Origin: Vermamoeba vermiformis
Lineage: Eukaryota > Tubulinea > Echinamoebida
Length of the DNA: 64,000 nt
NCBI GenBank assembly: GCA_045837725.1
Contig: JBEWZL010000266.1
Location: forward strand, 124,001-188,000
Direction of reading: 5' to 3'
In this document: positions 1 to 10,885 of the stretch, in pieces
Layout of the letters: the number at the start of each line of letters is the position of its first letter
Position numbering within the stretch: the stretch's first letter is position 1
Program-made: the position numbers and the translations under genes
Notes under the pieces: generated by a model
The model's input: the letters and a program-made list of their open reading frames with translations, nothing else
Told to the model about the DNA's origin: nothing
Databases searched by the model: none

Positions 1-2644
1 CCAAGAACTGCGGGTCATGTTGCAATTGGAACTTGTCTATGTGCACGTGCTTGATGCCACTGTCACGAATGGACGACTTGCGACGATTGGCCTTGACAGG
101 TGAAGTGTTCTTCGTGTGAATATTTACAGTGCTGTGCTTCTCGTACAACGAGGCCAGCTTCTCCATCAAGAACAGCACAAAGTCATTTGCAGTCTTGGCA
201 CTTGCTTTCTTCGATGACAGAGCGCGGAACAATGTCTTCTCGCGTTGCATGACTTTGCTGTCGATAGTCTCGTCGTTCCACGCGTTCAATAGCCACACGT
301 CCTCGCCGGTGAAATTTCGTACTTTGCTCTTCTCGATGAGACTGCTGTCGCGCTGTGCTTTCTCGGCCGAATGAGGACTGACGCTCCAGTCACGCAAGTT
401 GAAGTCTGGATCTGTTTGAATCAACTCTTCAATGAACGAGCACTTCTCTAACTTCAGTGCTAACTCTTGTAGCTTGCCGAGGATAACAAGCACCTCCTAA
501 TATCACGTGATTAGAGTGCGTCATTCGCGTCATAGTCGACGTACCGAAGTTGTCTTGGGCGTGTCTTCAACCGCTTTGAACAGCCGTGTCTTTTTGATGG
601 CCACTAGACACTGCAAGTCAAACAACGAGCGCAACAAATCCAAGCGTTTAATGCGCGGTTGAATAGCAATGGGCATCAGTCGTGGCGGGGTCTACAACAG
701 TTCATTTTAGAATTTGATTAGCACACGTTAGGATGTTACTTACCGTCATGCGATCATAGAATTGATTGACAGCTGGTGTGGCCTGATCAATGAACGAGTT
801 CATGTCCTGCAAGTACTGTTCTTTGGTGCCAAATCTCACGCCACTCGCCAAGTTTTGGATCACTTTGGCGATCAAAATCAATCGACGACGCATCTGCGGC
901 GGCACGAAATCTGTGCAAATATCAGAATCTGTACGACTACTAATTACAGAACAGTTGCTACATACCTGCCAAGCCGTACTCTTCAGGTGTCACGAGCGCT
1001 GAACAGAAAAATCTCAAAAATATAAAGCCACAAACACCTTCACGCCAACTGTCCTCTGATGGATACTTGTATCTAATGGCACATATTGCTGATTAGTAAA
1101 CTATTCAATAACATGTCTCGTGTGACTTACAGCACGATGCGTTTGATCTCAGAGCACAACACGCGCAAGGAAGCAGGACAGCGCGGCACGGAATTGACAA
1201 TGGCGTTCACGACCTCTTGACACCGTGCCGTTAGTCGCGCCATATTCGCTGCTATACGACGCGGTGTGGCGTCACTGCCGAGCTGCATCGGATCTACTTC
1301 AAGATCTTCGTGTGTGTTCGCTATAATACTCGCACAGAGTGGTTTTAACACGCGACACAAATATCTTCCGCCAATCTCGCGCGCAAAGTGTGAAATAATC
1401 TTCGTGGACACGCTGTTACGACGCAGCACAGTAGTCGCCATGTCTGGGGACTAGTTAGCGCTGTGTGATATAACACAGGTGTTATCAGTACGTACCTGAG
1501 TTGTGGACCTCGCGTTCAATGGCTTTAGTCAACAATTTAACGTGTCGTCCGTGGCAATGAAATATTCGGAACAAACTGCCGCTGATCTGCTCGGCGAAGC
1601 TGATGTCTGATAATACGACATTAGTGCTGTCATTAATAGCTGTATTTAATAGACTTTATAATGTTGCTAATTAGCTCCAATGTCAATGTGAAAAATCGTG
1701 CACTAATATCACAAAATAACATTATGATTTTTGTTCTGCATTAACGTGAATCGACACATCAATCACAATTGAGCAGTAGCACAATAGTTGATAATCATAT
1801 ATATGACATGGTGTTGCTTACTTCGATCACCGAGCTCGCACAGACCATTAAATATAACACCATCGTCTTCAATCAGCAGCTGAAAATCAATCGCAATTAG
1901 CACGATATTAATCGCATTAAACTACTCGCTATAATAGTGCTAACTGTATTATATCTCTAACGTACCTCAAACAGACCTTTGTGGGCCTCCATCAAGGTTA
2001 GTGTTTCAACTGCTAAAGGCGGAGTGTCTGGATCATCTTCTTTAGGCTGACGAGACTATTCAAAGGGATGTATTAATTATAAATATTACGAAAATATATA
2101 AATCGCGGCATTAGAATGGGAACAACCGCAGATCTAATGCCTCAAAGCAAAAAATAAAAAGAATTGCCAAGAGTCATCTTGAGCGTAAATATTCATTTTA
2201 TAATTGAATTGATATATTCATGCATAAATCTTGCCAATTTGGTCATATTTAATTCGTTCAATTGAAATTTTGCGACAATTTAATTTGGTAAATGGAGATA
2301 TTTGAAATAGTAATTATCAGCTGGTAATGCTTTTTAGCAATATATATGTTATAAATTTCATACTCGGTGCCCAGAACTTTTCCGCCTGCTGGATTTCGGC
2401 CGTTCGCGTTTTGAGGATTTCCTCCGATCTGTTGTAAAGTCAGAAAATGCTGTTGCAATCCTTCACAATACGTGCCTTTTGACTGTTTATCATCTTTTCC
2501 TCCCAAGCGATCAATTAGTGTCTCTAATTTCTCTGCGATTCTCCAATCTGGTGGGGGAGGTGGTGGCGGAGCTGGAGGGGGTGGTGGAGGTGGCGCGGGG
2601 ATAGCAGATGATACTGCGTCCTTAGCGCTCGAGTGTGGGTCCAT
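1..2644 (-). CDS. RasGAP-domain protein (3' part beyond window start)
   Basis: Probable GTPase-activating protein for Ras-family GTPases. Reading the minus strand, the exons are about 2644-2364, 2055-1966, 1879-1822, 1606-1496, 1443-1131, 1072-966, 910-744, 691-545 and 496-1, where the gene runs off the window. The RasGAP core is clear: LLRRNS-like VLRRNSVSTK, then REIGGRYL, EVDPMQLG, SVPRCPASLR, GFIFLRFFCSALVTP and the helix with VIQNLASG. The FLR motif and the early arginine are the expected catalytic and structural residues of the family. The first exon encodes a proline-rich stretch (two runs of 7 prolines) and a short helical region. Joining exons 1 and 2 is the weak point. The good donor at 2364 gives the wrong phase, and only a poor donor (GTTCTG near 2380) keeps frame, so exon 1 could belong to another transcript. 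No C2, PH or other partner domain is seen in the visible part. Confidence 0.8.
2056..2363 (-). other. Long AT-rich gap between RasGAP exons 1 and 2
   Basis: This stretch of about 308 bases is much longer than most introns in the window and rich in A and T. I see no exon with good splice sites in it. It is either an unusually long intron or a short intergenic space with the proline-rich first exon belonging to a separate gene. Confidence 0.4.
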
Positions 2645-3309
2645 TCTCCGCTAAATTAAATTTTATGATTCAGATCCAAATTTGAACCGCCTTGTGCAGC
2701 ACAAAATTTTGTTGTTATCGACATGCAATTGCGAATGAAGATGTCACTAGTTACAACCGCTCAATTAATCCATTAAGACAATCATTTCAAAGTAAATTTA
2801 CGTTGAATAAGTCCGTTCAACTAAGTTATAACCAGGATCTAAATAAAAATTATCCGCCCCAAAAGGATTACCTTAGATTGATGTTAAACTAGTATACTTT
2901 CCTGTGCGCTAGATATGAGCATTCACTTCAATTAAAAGCTTGCAATAGAAGCAAGGGTCAAAAATGACAACTCGACATCTGCACGTTGTAACGACATTTT
3001 TAGCTTCAAGCAGTAAAAAATAACGTGAATTAAATTTATTCAAGATATATTATAAGAGAGATTACAGGCGAACCAAACTAATCACCAGCGGAAGTTATGA
3101 AATTGAGGCAAAGTCCACAATTAGAATCAAGGTGTTTTATTTCGCATTACAATTAAATAGGGTTGAGATTAATATTTACATCAAATAACAAACTGAGGTA
3201 AATGAAAAGTAAATTAAAGTTATTAAAAAGGAAAGTGGTTGGTTTTGTAGCAGCATTCAATTTCAAAGCATTATTGAACGATCTTAGAGTGCGTCATATT
3301 TAATGCTGC
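2645..3309. other. Intergenic, RasGAP 5' side to F-box gene 3' side
   Basis: About 665 bases of AT-rich sequence. Open frames here lack ATG starts and resemble nothing known. It should contain the RasGAP promoter and the 3' end of the F-box gene. I see no RNA gene or repeat. Confidence 0.5.
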
Positions 3310-4173
3310 TTAATTGTACGATCCCTCACCGCTTTCGTCTTCAGGATCTGTATCCAAAGCAGCTTGTTGCTGACGCTCAAACTCTTCAATGTATCGATCA
3401 ATGTCATCGTCGTCATCTTCTACGATATTCAGCTCGTTCATCATTTGTGCAGTCATTGCTAGATCCACTTGGTGGCGCGCTGCATCCTTTTCGTCTTCGA
3501 GCATCTCCATAAAGAAAATTTTCCAAGGCAAGCTGTCTTCAGTCTTTTTGTATTTGCCCGATTTATAGGCCGGGTGATTAGTAGCCAAAGACATCCACAA
3601 ATCGTTCTCTTCGGTGACGTACATCCAGCGTCTTGAGACTTCCGAAAGATGCACGATCATCTTGTAGTCTTGCAAGAAGGAGAAGATCTTGACGATCAAA
3701 ATGTCGGGTATCCTGTCCATAGGCGCGAATGAGGCATATTCGGGGTTGTTAAAGACCTGCAAATAATGCGCAGGATCAATCCAGTATTGCTGTTGTTGAT
3801 CGGCGGCATAGTAGTTCTGATATTGCTGCGATTGATATTGATTGTTATAGTCGTAGCCATATTGTTGTTGTTGGTATTGTTGTTGATTGCCGTAGTAATA
3901 GTTCGAGCCTTGTTGGTACTGCTGATGCGATTGGGAATAATTGTTGTTGTATCCATAATTATCGCTATTATTGTAATAATAATTATTGTTGTAATTGTGC
4001 TTATTGCTGTAATGATGTCCGCCGCTCTGATTATCATAGCGATTATTATTATAATTGTTGTAATTATTATTTGATCGACCGCGTCCACCACGACCTCCGC
4101 GACCTCCACGGTAATTGTTATTGCCGCCAGAGTTATTGTTATATCCACCTCGTCCACCACGCTTGTTATACAT
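3310..4173 (-). CDS. F-box protein with RGG and prion-like N/Q/Y-rich head
   Basis: An intronless gene for 287 residues. Residues 1-35 hold RGG-type repeats (GGRGGRGGRGRS) of the RNA-binding kind. Residues 36-130 are almost only Asn, Gln, Tyr, Gly and Ser, a prion-like low-complexity composition. Around residues 153-200 lies an F-box: DRIPDILIVKIFSFL, a conserved Leu/Val pattern, then SRRWMYVTEENDLWMSLA. F-boxes bind Skp1 and recruit substrates to SCF ubiquitin ligases. The tail is acidic (a run of five Asp, then EFERQQQAALDTDPEDESGEG). The head could bring the protein to RNA granules or let it recognise such proteins as substrates, but that is inference. No WD40, LRR or Kelch substrate domain follows the F-box, which is unusual for the family. 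Confidence 0.82.
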   Translation of the reverse strand: MYNKRGGRGGYNNNSGGNNNYRGGRGGRGGRGRSNNNYNNYNNNRYDNQSGGHHYSNKHNYNNNYYYNNSDNYGYNNNYSQSHQQYQQGSNYYYGNQQQYQQQQYGYDYNNQYQSQQYQNYYAADQQQQYWIDPAHYLQVFNNPEYASFAPMDRIPDILIVKIFSFLQDYKMIVHLSEVSRRWMYVTEENDLWMSLATNHPAYKSGKYKKTEDSLPWKIFFMEMLEDEKDAARHQVDLAMTAQMMNELNIVEDDDDDIDRYIEEFERQQQAALDTDPEDESGEGSYN

Positions 4174-4418
4174 CGCTTGTGCTGTTCTTCAAGAATATTT
4201 TGAATTAATGCAAAAAAAAATTACCGTTATTAACACGCAGAAAAACACGTGATATTTGGACTGCAGTACAATCTGCTCCATGATCTTTCGAGAATTATTT
4301 ATTGTCATATTAATGTATATATTTTACATAGGGTTTATAATACAAGGATTTTCTCTTTACAAAACTGAGTAGATCTCGTAACCAGGTCGAAAACGAGGCC
4401 TATTCTCGCTAAATAAGC

Positions 4419-5638
4419 TTACAATAGATGCGAAAAGATTTGAATTGCCTTTTCTTTCTCTTCTTCTGACAGGTTTTCGTTCTCAAAGACAAAGTCGCGT
4501 ACTTTGAGCGAGAGTGAGTGGCACTCGAGTTGCTCATCCAGTTTGACGGTCAGTTCCCATGTGAATCGATAAGGATGTTCCGCGCCTTTCAATGTACGTT
4601 GTTTGCGTCGATGAACTACGACTAGTCGCTCTGTGTCTTTAACAACCTTGGGCAAATTGATATCGATTGTCCAACCTCCTTCAGCACCTTTAGAAATAGA
4701 ATTAATGAATGGCCGTGGTAATGAGATCGTATCGTCATTAAATCCAATTAATCGTTCATTAAATAACTTTGAATAAAAAATAGTAATCGAAAATATTTGA
4801 GGCACGCTTAGTTGACATTGCTTTACCCTTCAAATTAATTTTGATAATAAATTCAAACGTGAAACATATAATACTATGCAATATATACGATGCCATAGCG
4901 ATAACAAAATAAATAAATTAAATAAAAGGCGTACCTTTGAGATCACCGAGCATAACTCCTTTGCTGAACGAGAGGAAGTTTATACTTGTAATTGCCGGTG
5001 CAATAAAGCTTTGGTTAATAATCTTCAATACTTTAACAATCGCCGGCGCGTCTCGCAGCACATCTAACAGTCCATCCAAAAACATGTAACCGCTTGGTGT
5101 AGTTACAGTTGAGTTTGTAAACTGTCCTTCTATTTTTGCGGGTAGTTCATTATTTCCAGATTCTAGTTCGTTTGCTAATACTGTAAGAAACTTTCGTAGC
5201 TGATCGGCGAGCGAATGATCGGGATTGGAGAATGAAACTGATTTTTCATCGCGAATGTTAATCGTCACATGTCGCACCAATCTATATTTGAAGAGTTATT
5301 ATAATTACAATACATAACGAATTATTTGCGGAATAATATTTGTCTTATTATGTATTAAATTACCTAGGCAAATCTGCAGCGACTGGCAGCTCGGCGATAG
5401 ACTTGCGTAGTGTGACCTTAGTTTCATCTTGCCAATTAAATTGCTTTTTAATATCTTTCTTGTTATTTTCAGGAGTTGGGGGATGTGGCTTCGTGGGCTG
5501 TTCTGTCTTGCGGTTGAATAGCTTGTTGATAACATACAATGCAATTGCGCCGGTACATGCCACGGCTATCATAGTAGTAATGCGTGACATATAATCGACT
5601 AGTTCGGACTGTGACATGAATGGAACTGTAGTGCTCAC
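4419..5638 (-). CDS. Unrecognised protein with N-terminal membrane anchor
   Basis: Three exons (5638-5364, 5281-4935, 4687-4419) give 296 residues. One hydrophobic helix near residues 18-38 (ITTMIAVACTGAIALYVINK) is followed by a basic, proline-rich linker (RKTEQPTKPHPPTPENNKK), so it is probably a single-pass protein with a soluble C-terminal part. The rest alternates short beta-like and helical segments, including a conserved-looking block YRFTWELTVKLDEQLE, and ends in a charged helix. I do not recognise the family and assign no function. Exon phases (2, 1, 0) close the frame exactly. It is divergent from histone H1, whose start codon lies 518 bases away. Confidence 0.6.
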
Positions 5639-6156
5639 AAGTCGAAGATAAAATTAATCAGCGCAGCTATCAATCAATCAATTGTTGTTCGTTTAACCAC
5701 AACAAGGATACAACGTAAACGCGCAAACGCACCCTAAAATAACTGCGGTGGATTGTTGCACCAGGTGCTAAAAATGAATTGCTCCGCTTCTCGTGACAGA
5801 GCATCTATCGAATATCACAGCCGAACAAGTTTTGGCCCATACCGTAACGATAATAATAATAATAATATCTAGGAGAATTATCATCGCGACGATCGATAAC
5901 AATACAATGTTGATCGGATCTCCATCGGTCTCTACATCAGCTCACAACGAACTCATTGACCAATGGATGAGCATTACTTCGCCGACATCGTAGCACTTAA
6001 TCTCCCACCTCTTCGTTCCCGCAAATCTCGCAACGGATAGCTCAAGTTAGTTACCGTTACGCGAGGCAACGAAAAAAAAAGCGCAAAAAAATTAGTTCGT
6101 TCAATTTCCCTTCTCAACGTGTTTACGATACCACACGACGTCAAATATCTGACAAC
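5639..6156. promoter_or_regulatory. Divergent upstream region, membrane protein and histone H1
   Basis: The 518 bases between two outward-pointing start codons must carry both promoters. A short TAA/ATA microsatellite lies near 5850-5870, and an A-rich tract (9 A) near 6070 precedes the H1 start. No further motif is certain. Confidence 0.4.
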
Positions 6157-7481
6157 ATGCCGCCTAAAGCACAGCCCGAGCATCCGACTTACAAGGAAAT
6201 GATCGTTAAGGCCATCGCCGATCTCAAAGATCGCAAGGGCTCTTCGCGCATTGCCATTAAGAAGTACATTCTCGCTAACTACACCGTGATCGATAACGGC
6301 AGTCATCGTGCGCGATTGAATAAAACATTGACGTAAGTTGATCACTTGTGCGAAGCAACAAAATGCATTTTTCGAAAGCATCCGCCGAAACGACTTTAAA
6401 AATTCTCACCTTCCTTTAATAGAAAAATGGTTGAAGAAGGTGTGTTGACTTTGAATCCCAGCCACATGGGATGCTACAAATTGGTCGACAAAGATGAAGC
6501 AAGGGCTGTCAGAACTAGAACTCCTCGCACGAAATCTGATGCCGCCGAGAAGGCAGCTCCCAAGTCTGAGGAAGAAAAGACTGCGTCAAAGTCGCCCGCC
6601 AAGTCTTCTCCTAAAAAGACTGCCGCTAAAAAGGCACCTGGTACGTGTATTGAAGTTCGCGTTCGGAGCCCATCTGACCGCAACGTTGCACAGGAACCGG
6701 CAAGAAGCCAACCAGAAAGCCTGCTGCCAAGAAGACAACATCTCCTAAAAAAACTGCTTCTCCTAAGAAGGCTGCCTCACCAAAGAAAGCTACTTCGCCT
6801 AAAAAGGAAGCTGAACCTGCTGTCGAAAAGATGGATCTGACTACCGAAGAGGCGAAGAACGAAGCACCACAAGAGAAGGCTGTTGCAAAGAAGGGAGGTA
6901 GAGGCAAGACTGCCGGCAAGGCTGCTTCACCCAAGAAGGCCAGCCTTAAGAAGCCCCCTGGCACCAAGAAGCCTGCAACTAGCCCTAAGAAAGCTGCTTC
7001 TCCTAAGAAGGCAGCAACTGCTGGTGCTAATAAAGCTTCACCCAAGAAAGAAACACCCGCTAGTCCCAAGAAAGAAACTGCGGCCGCTCCCGAAGCTACT
7101 GTTCCTCCCCCTGAGACTAAGAAGGCCGCTGGTGCGGGCAAGAAACAAAAGGCTGCTTCACCCAAGAAGGCCAGCCCTAAGAAAGCTCCACCAAAGAAGG
7201 TTGCTTCACCAAAGAAAGCTACTTCGCCTAAAAAGGAAGCTGAACCTGTTGTCGAAAAGATGGATTTGACCACCGAAGAGGTGAAGACCGAAGCACCACA
7301 AGAGAAGGCTGTTGCAAAGAAGGGAGGTAGAGGCAAGGCTCCCTCGCCCAAGAAGGCCAGTCCTAAGAAGCCCGCTGCCCCTGGTACCAAGAAGACCGCA
7401 GCTAGTCCCAAGAAAGCTACGCCTAAGAAGACTGCCACTGCTTCACCACGAAAGAGTGGACGAACAGCGACTAAGAAATAA
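6157..7481 (+). CDS. Linker histone H1 with long SPKK-rich tail
   Basis: Three exons (6157-6332, 6423-6640, 6694-7481) encode 393 residues. Residues about 8-76 form the winged-helix globular domain: [34 protein letters not shown], then [18 protein letters not shown] after the first intron. This binds the nucleosome dyad. The tail of about 300 residues is built from Lys, Ala, Pro and Ser with many SPKK and TPKK motifs, the known minor-groove binding and CDK-phosphorylated units of H1. It is longer than animal H1 tails (usually about 100 residues). Two copies of an acidic interruption containing KMDLTTEE break the basic tail and reflect an internal duplication (see repeat entry). Two introns are unusual for an animal replication-type H1 gene. 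Confidence 0.93.
6777..7338 (+). repeat. Internal duplication in the H1 tail (two copies 429 bases apart)
   Basis: A block of about 133 bases at 6777-6909 recurs at 7206-7338 with only a handful of differences, an offset of 429 bases (143 codons, frame kept). Each copy encodes [14 protein letters not shown], a KMDLTTEE motif and [10 protein letters not shown]. Most differences are synonymous or mild, which points to a fairly recent in-frame duplication or to gene conversion. Confidence 0.85.
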
Positions 7482-7654
7482 CTTCACCACCACGATAACG
7501 AACCCTAATTCCAATCCATCCCTTCCACCATAACCCCGATGTGCTATATTATAATATAATGTACAATATAAAGTAAAACGAAACCTTAATCATACATGCT
7601 GGCTCGGTCATTATTTACAAGTCGCCGTGTACATATTTTACAAGTAGTTCGCAA

Positions 7655-8721
7655 TTATTTTGTCTTTTGTCGTTTAGTTGCTGTGCTCTCTTCGGGCTCG
7701 CCGTCAGCGGGTCGCTAATAGGGTGATTAGAACATTACTTAGAAACAACGTCGACTTACCTTCAGAGGGTTAGCAGCATTAGTATTTGCGTTGGCTGGTT
7801 GTGCTGGTTTCGGCAACGGATACTGAGCGGTGCTTAGTACTGGCGAGCAATGACAGAGCGAGGACACAGACATACCTTTTGAGCTAAAGTACGCAGCACT
7901 TGTTCAACTTTCTTCGGATCTTTGCCGAGGTATTTAGAGCTGGTCTCTTTCGGTGCCAGTGTGTCACCGAACTTGTCTTTGTTCCACTGATAATTGGTGA
8001 TTGGATCAAAGTCGACAAACTCTGAAATCTCTTTGAACGCGTTGTGCAAGTGAAACACGCTTTTGACCTGCGATTGACACGAGACTGTAGTCAGTACTAT
8101 TGACCGTATAATAAGGTAAATATAATATACACGTACTAGGCGAGAGTTACACACTGATCGCAGCGAGGGTGCTTGATAAATAACGCTGTCTATAATATAA
8201 TAAGTGCTCAAAGGTGTCACTTTGTCCGGACTGTCGCGCAGCTGTTTCTTAATCACAAATAAATTCGGCTCTTGACACGAGTGCAGCACGTATTCTTTGC
8301 CCGTCATAGTCCTATAATGCAAGGTGTTATGAATGTGAGAGTTAATGAGGGGTTTGGCGTACCTCATGACGGCTTCGATTTGGTCTGGTGGGATCCGCTG
8401 CATACGACAAACTAATAATATTTATGACATTAATATAATATTTGTATTCAGTTATGTGAGGTATTCAGCAGTGTGAAGTAGACAAATATAAAAAATAATA
8501 AATATTTGAAATTGTTCTGCCGGCAGTAACAGTGAAGCGTATTTTGCATGCAATAATTTACAAATATTATTACCTTCATTATTGCACGTTCGTTCGTAAA
8601 AAGGAGAGTTTGCAAAGTAATCCAAAGCGTTCTCTTTGGTGACAAGCCCAACAAACTGGAGCCACTGGTGATCAATTGAAGATACATTGGTTAAGTCCTC
8701 TTCAGGCTCTATGTTCGCCAT
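7655..8721 (-). CDS. MED6: Mediator complex subunit 6
   Basis: Six exons (8721-8574, 8411-8363, 8311-8137, 8067-7876, 7822-7760, 7714-7655) give 228 residues. MED6 is a core head-module subunit of Mediator that links activators to RNA polymerase II. The signature is plain: ENALDYFANSPFYERTCNNE, then MQRIPPDQIEAVM, TGKEYVLHSCQEPNLFVIKK, and PLSTYYIIDSVIYQAPSLRSV with a conserved NSR. The length matches the family (about 200-300). The chosen ATG at 8721 starts MANIEPEEDL. An upstream in-frame stretch lacks a better start. A lysine-rich C-terminal tail (KRQKTK) ends the protein. The gene is divergent from the UEV gene, 213 bases away. Confidence 0.92.
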
Positions 8722-8934
8722 TCTGCCGAGTTGAGTTGTCGTGCTCCTGATCCACGGATAAAAAACTACTGCACACAACTTACCCTCCAAGCATCGTAGA
8801 TCTGTAGGCAGTAGACTGAACGACACGAATTTAACTCGACTTTTGATAGTCGGCCCGGCTACCAGGAGTAAGGCACAGCAAGACTTCTTAGTGTAATTTT
8901 AGTTTAACTCTCAGATCTCAAATACAACGACACA

Positions 8935-9804
8935 ATGGCAGATAATATTGTTGGTAAGTTGAAACCCTAATAATATCTAATGTTATGATCTTAACGTTTC
9001 ACCTGCGTCACAGTGCCCCGTAACTTCAGATTGCTTGAAGAACTCGAAAGAGGAGAAAAGGGTTTGGAAGGCGATGGAAGCATTTCTTATGGCCTCGATA
9101 ACAACTCAGATATGCTAATGTCAGATTGGATTGGTACTATTATTGGCCCGCCTGGCGTAAGTCTTTTAAAATTGAAAATAATTTCTTAAATAACCGATGC
9201 ATTTTTATTTGTGCTCAAAATTATGCAATATCGTTTCTGATCGTTCAATAATATAATTTACATATTTAATGTATTTTTTTCGGTTATTGTATGGAATTAG
9301 AATCGTAATTTCTGTCAAGGGAGCTGATAATTTTATTCTACTGGTTGATCTCGTTATTTATTCATTCTATCAATAGACTAAGCACGAAGGACGTATTTAC
9401 ACTGTTAAATTGCACTGCGGCAATGACTACCCCGAAAAGGCTCCTAAAGTCAAATTTTTCTCTCGCATCAACATGGGATGTGTTAACCAAAGCAACGGTG
9501 AGGTACGTGCACGAATCGAATCGTTTATTCATGCATTTGGAAGTCATATCTTACTATGCAAAATGTCATTTACTTGCCAAGAGTATTACGACACTTCTGG
9601 AAGCAGTTTTCAGTGCTGCGGTTCATTTGATTATTATTATCATTATTAACAAATATTTGTATATGACAGGTCCTTAATTTGAACTCATTGAAGGCATGGA
9701 AGCGCGATTACAACATTGAAACCGTTTTGAAAGACTTGTACAAAGAAATGCAAAGTCCTGCGAACAGAAATCTCAACCAACCCGCTGAAGGCACTAATTT
9801 TTAA
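8935..9804 (+). CDS. UBE2V: Ubiquitin-conjugating enzyme variant (UEV, Mms2/Uev1 type)
   Basis: Four exons (8935-8953, 9014-9156, 9377-9502, 9670-9804) encode 140 residues. UEVs pair with Ubc13 to build Lys63-linked ubiquitin chains in DNA-damage tolerance and signalling. Diagnostic features are [20 protein letters not shown] near the start, the [13 protein letters not shown] loop, [18 protein letters not shown], and the absence of an active-site Cys where E2 enzymes carry one. The C-terminal part ([17 protein letters not shown]) matches the family, and so does the length of 140-145. The very short first exon (MADNIV) is normal for these genes. A polyadenylation-like AATAAA lies near 9886. 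Confidence 0.93.
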
Positions 9805-10038
9805 CGGGACTGAATGCGACACAGCTGTTTAGGACTGCACTGTTATAGACACACCACTTGTAACCAACACCCGAGCTGAAGAAATAAACTACGGTTCTTA
9901 GACTAATCGCTGCATGTTGTTTTTGCTGAGTAATAGCGGTTAGTGGCTCTTATATATTCACGACAAGTCATGACGTGGCAGGGAGTTCGATAAAATTTGG
10001 TGTTGATCCAAAAACACAATTGTTAGCACAAACACACG

Positions 10039-10707
10039 ATGAGCACCACTAACAAACCGGCCGAAGATGATTGCTCTGGATGTGACGCATTAGGAGTATT
10101 TAAACAAATGACTGCTGGCTTGCCAAATAAGGGACAGAATAACAAGGCAAATAACACGAGTGGATCTGACACGCCGAAGAAAACAAATTATAATGAAAAT
10201 AAGAAAACTAATGCCTCTGAGAAGCCGAGCAATGGTATTTGCATTGGAAATAATATTATTAATTTTGGTTATAATTTTACGAATTCGTAAACTCACTTCA
10301 CGTCCTACAAACACAATTCAACCCTCAAAGGAACTAACCAACTCATATTTACAGATGAGTTTTGGGAGAAAGAGTCGCCGCCCGATATTATCGAACTAGG
10401 CCGATCTGGATGGACTGTGCTCCACTCCGTCGCCGCGTATTTCCCTGAAAAGCCAACAGAAGACAACAAAAAAGATGCAGTCAATTTCCTCAACGGATTT
10501 GCACGACTGTTCCCTTGCAAAACCTGCGCAAAAGATTTTCAAGAAGTTTTAGAGCGACATCCGCCTCGTGTTGATACTCGAAAAGACTTTAACATGTGGA
10601 TGTGCGAAGCTCATAATGAAGTCAACCAGAAACTTGGCAAACCACTGTTTGATTGCAGCACTATTGAAGATCGATGGAAGGCGGCAGTTAAAAAGCACAG
10701 CGCGTAG
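10039..10707 (+). CDS. ERV1: Erv1/ALR FAD-linked sulfhydryl oxidase
   Basis: Two exons (10039-10234, 10355-10707) give 182 residues. Erv1 re-oxidises Mia40 in the mitochondrial intermembrane space and passes electrons to cytochrome c or oxygen. The catalytic domain shows GWTVLHSVAAYFPEKPT, the active-site FPCKTC, and the FAD-binding WMCEAHNEVNQKLGKPLFDC. The N-terminal arm carries CSGC (Cys12 and Cys15), the place where the shuttle disulfide lies in yeast and human enzymes. The linker between is a low-complexity Asn/Lys region. The single intron has a GTATTT donor that is weaker than most in this window, but reading through it meets a stop. Confidence 0.93.
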
Positions 10708-10885
10708 ATCCAGCTAAATAAATTGTACAGTTAAAATTCTCATCGGGCAGTTGTTAATATAATTGTACCAACTCTATCACAACAATAAGGCTGATCGCAA
10801 TGTAATCCGAAAAGAGTTTTTAATTCCGCATACCCTTGATAAGACAAAATTCAAGGATAATTAAGTTGACATAGAAGTTATTAAA

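Noticed and set aside
2692-2892. Plus-strand frame of 66 residues upstream of RasGAP
   Set aside because: No ATG at its start and AT-rich, with nothing recognisable.
3766-4074. Plus-strand frame of 102 residues made almost only of Ile, Val and Leu
   Set aside because: It is the exact antisense of the Asn/Gln/Tyr-rich part of the F-box gene; the hydrophobic composition follows from complementing AAT, CAA and TAT codons.
5849-5869. Short TAA/ATA repeat
   Set aside because: A simple microsatellite in AT-rich DNA; too short to be a designed or mobile element.
6626-7438. Minus-strand frame of 270 residues rich in Phe, Leu, Gly and Ala
   Set aside because: Antisense shadow of the lysine-rich H1 tail; it lacks its own signals and the histone reading is certain.
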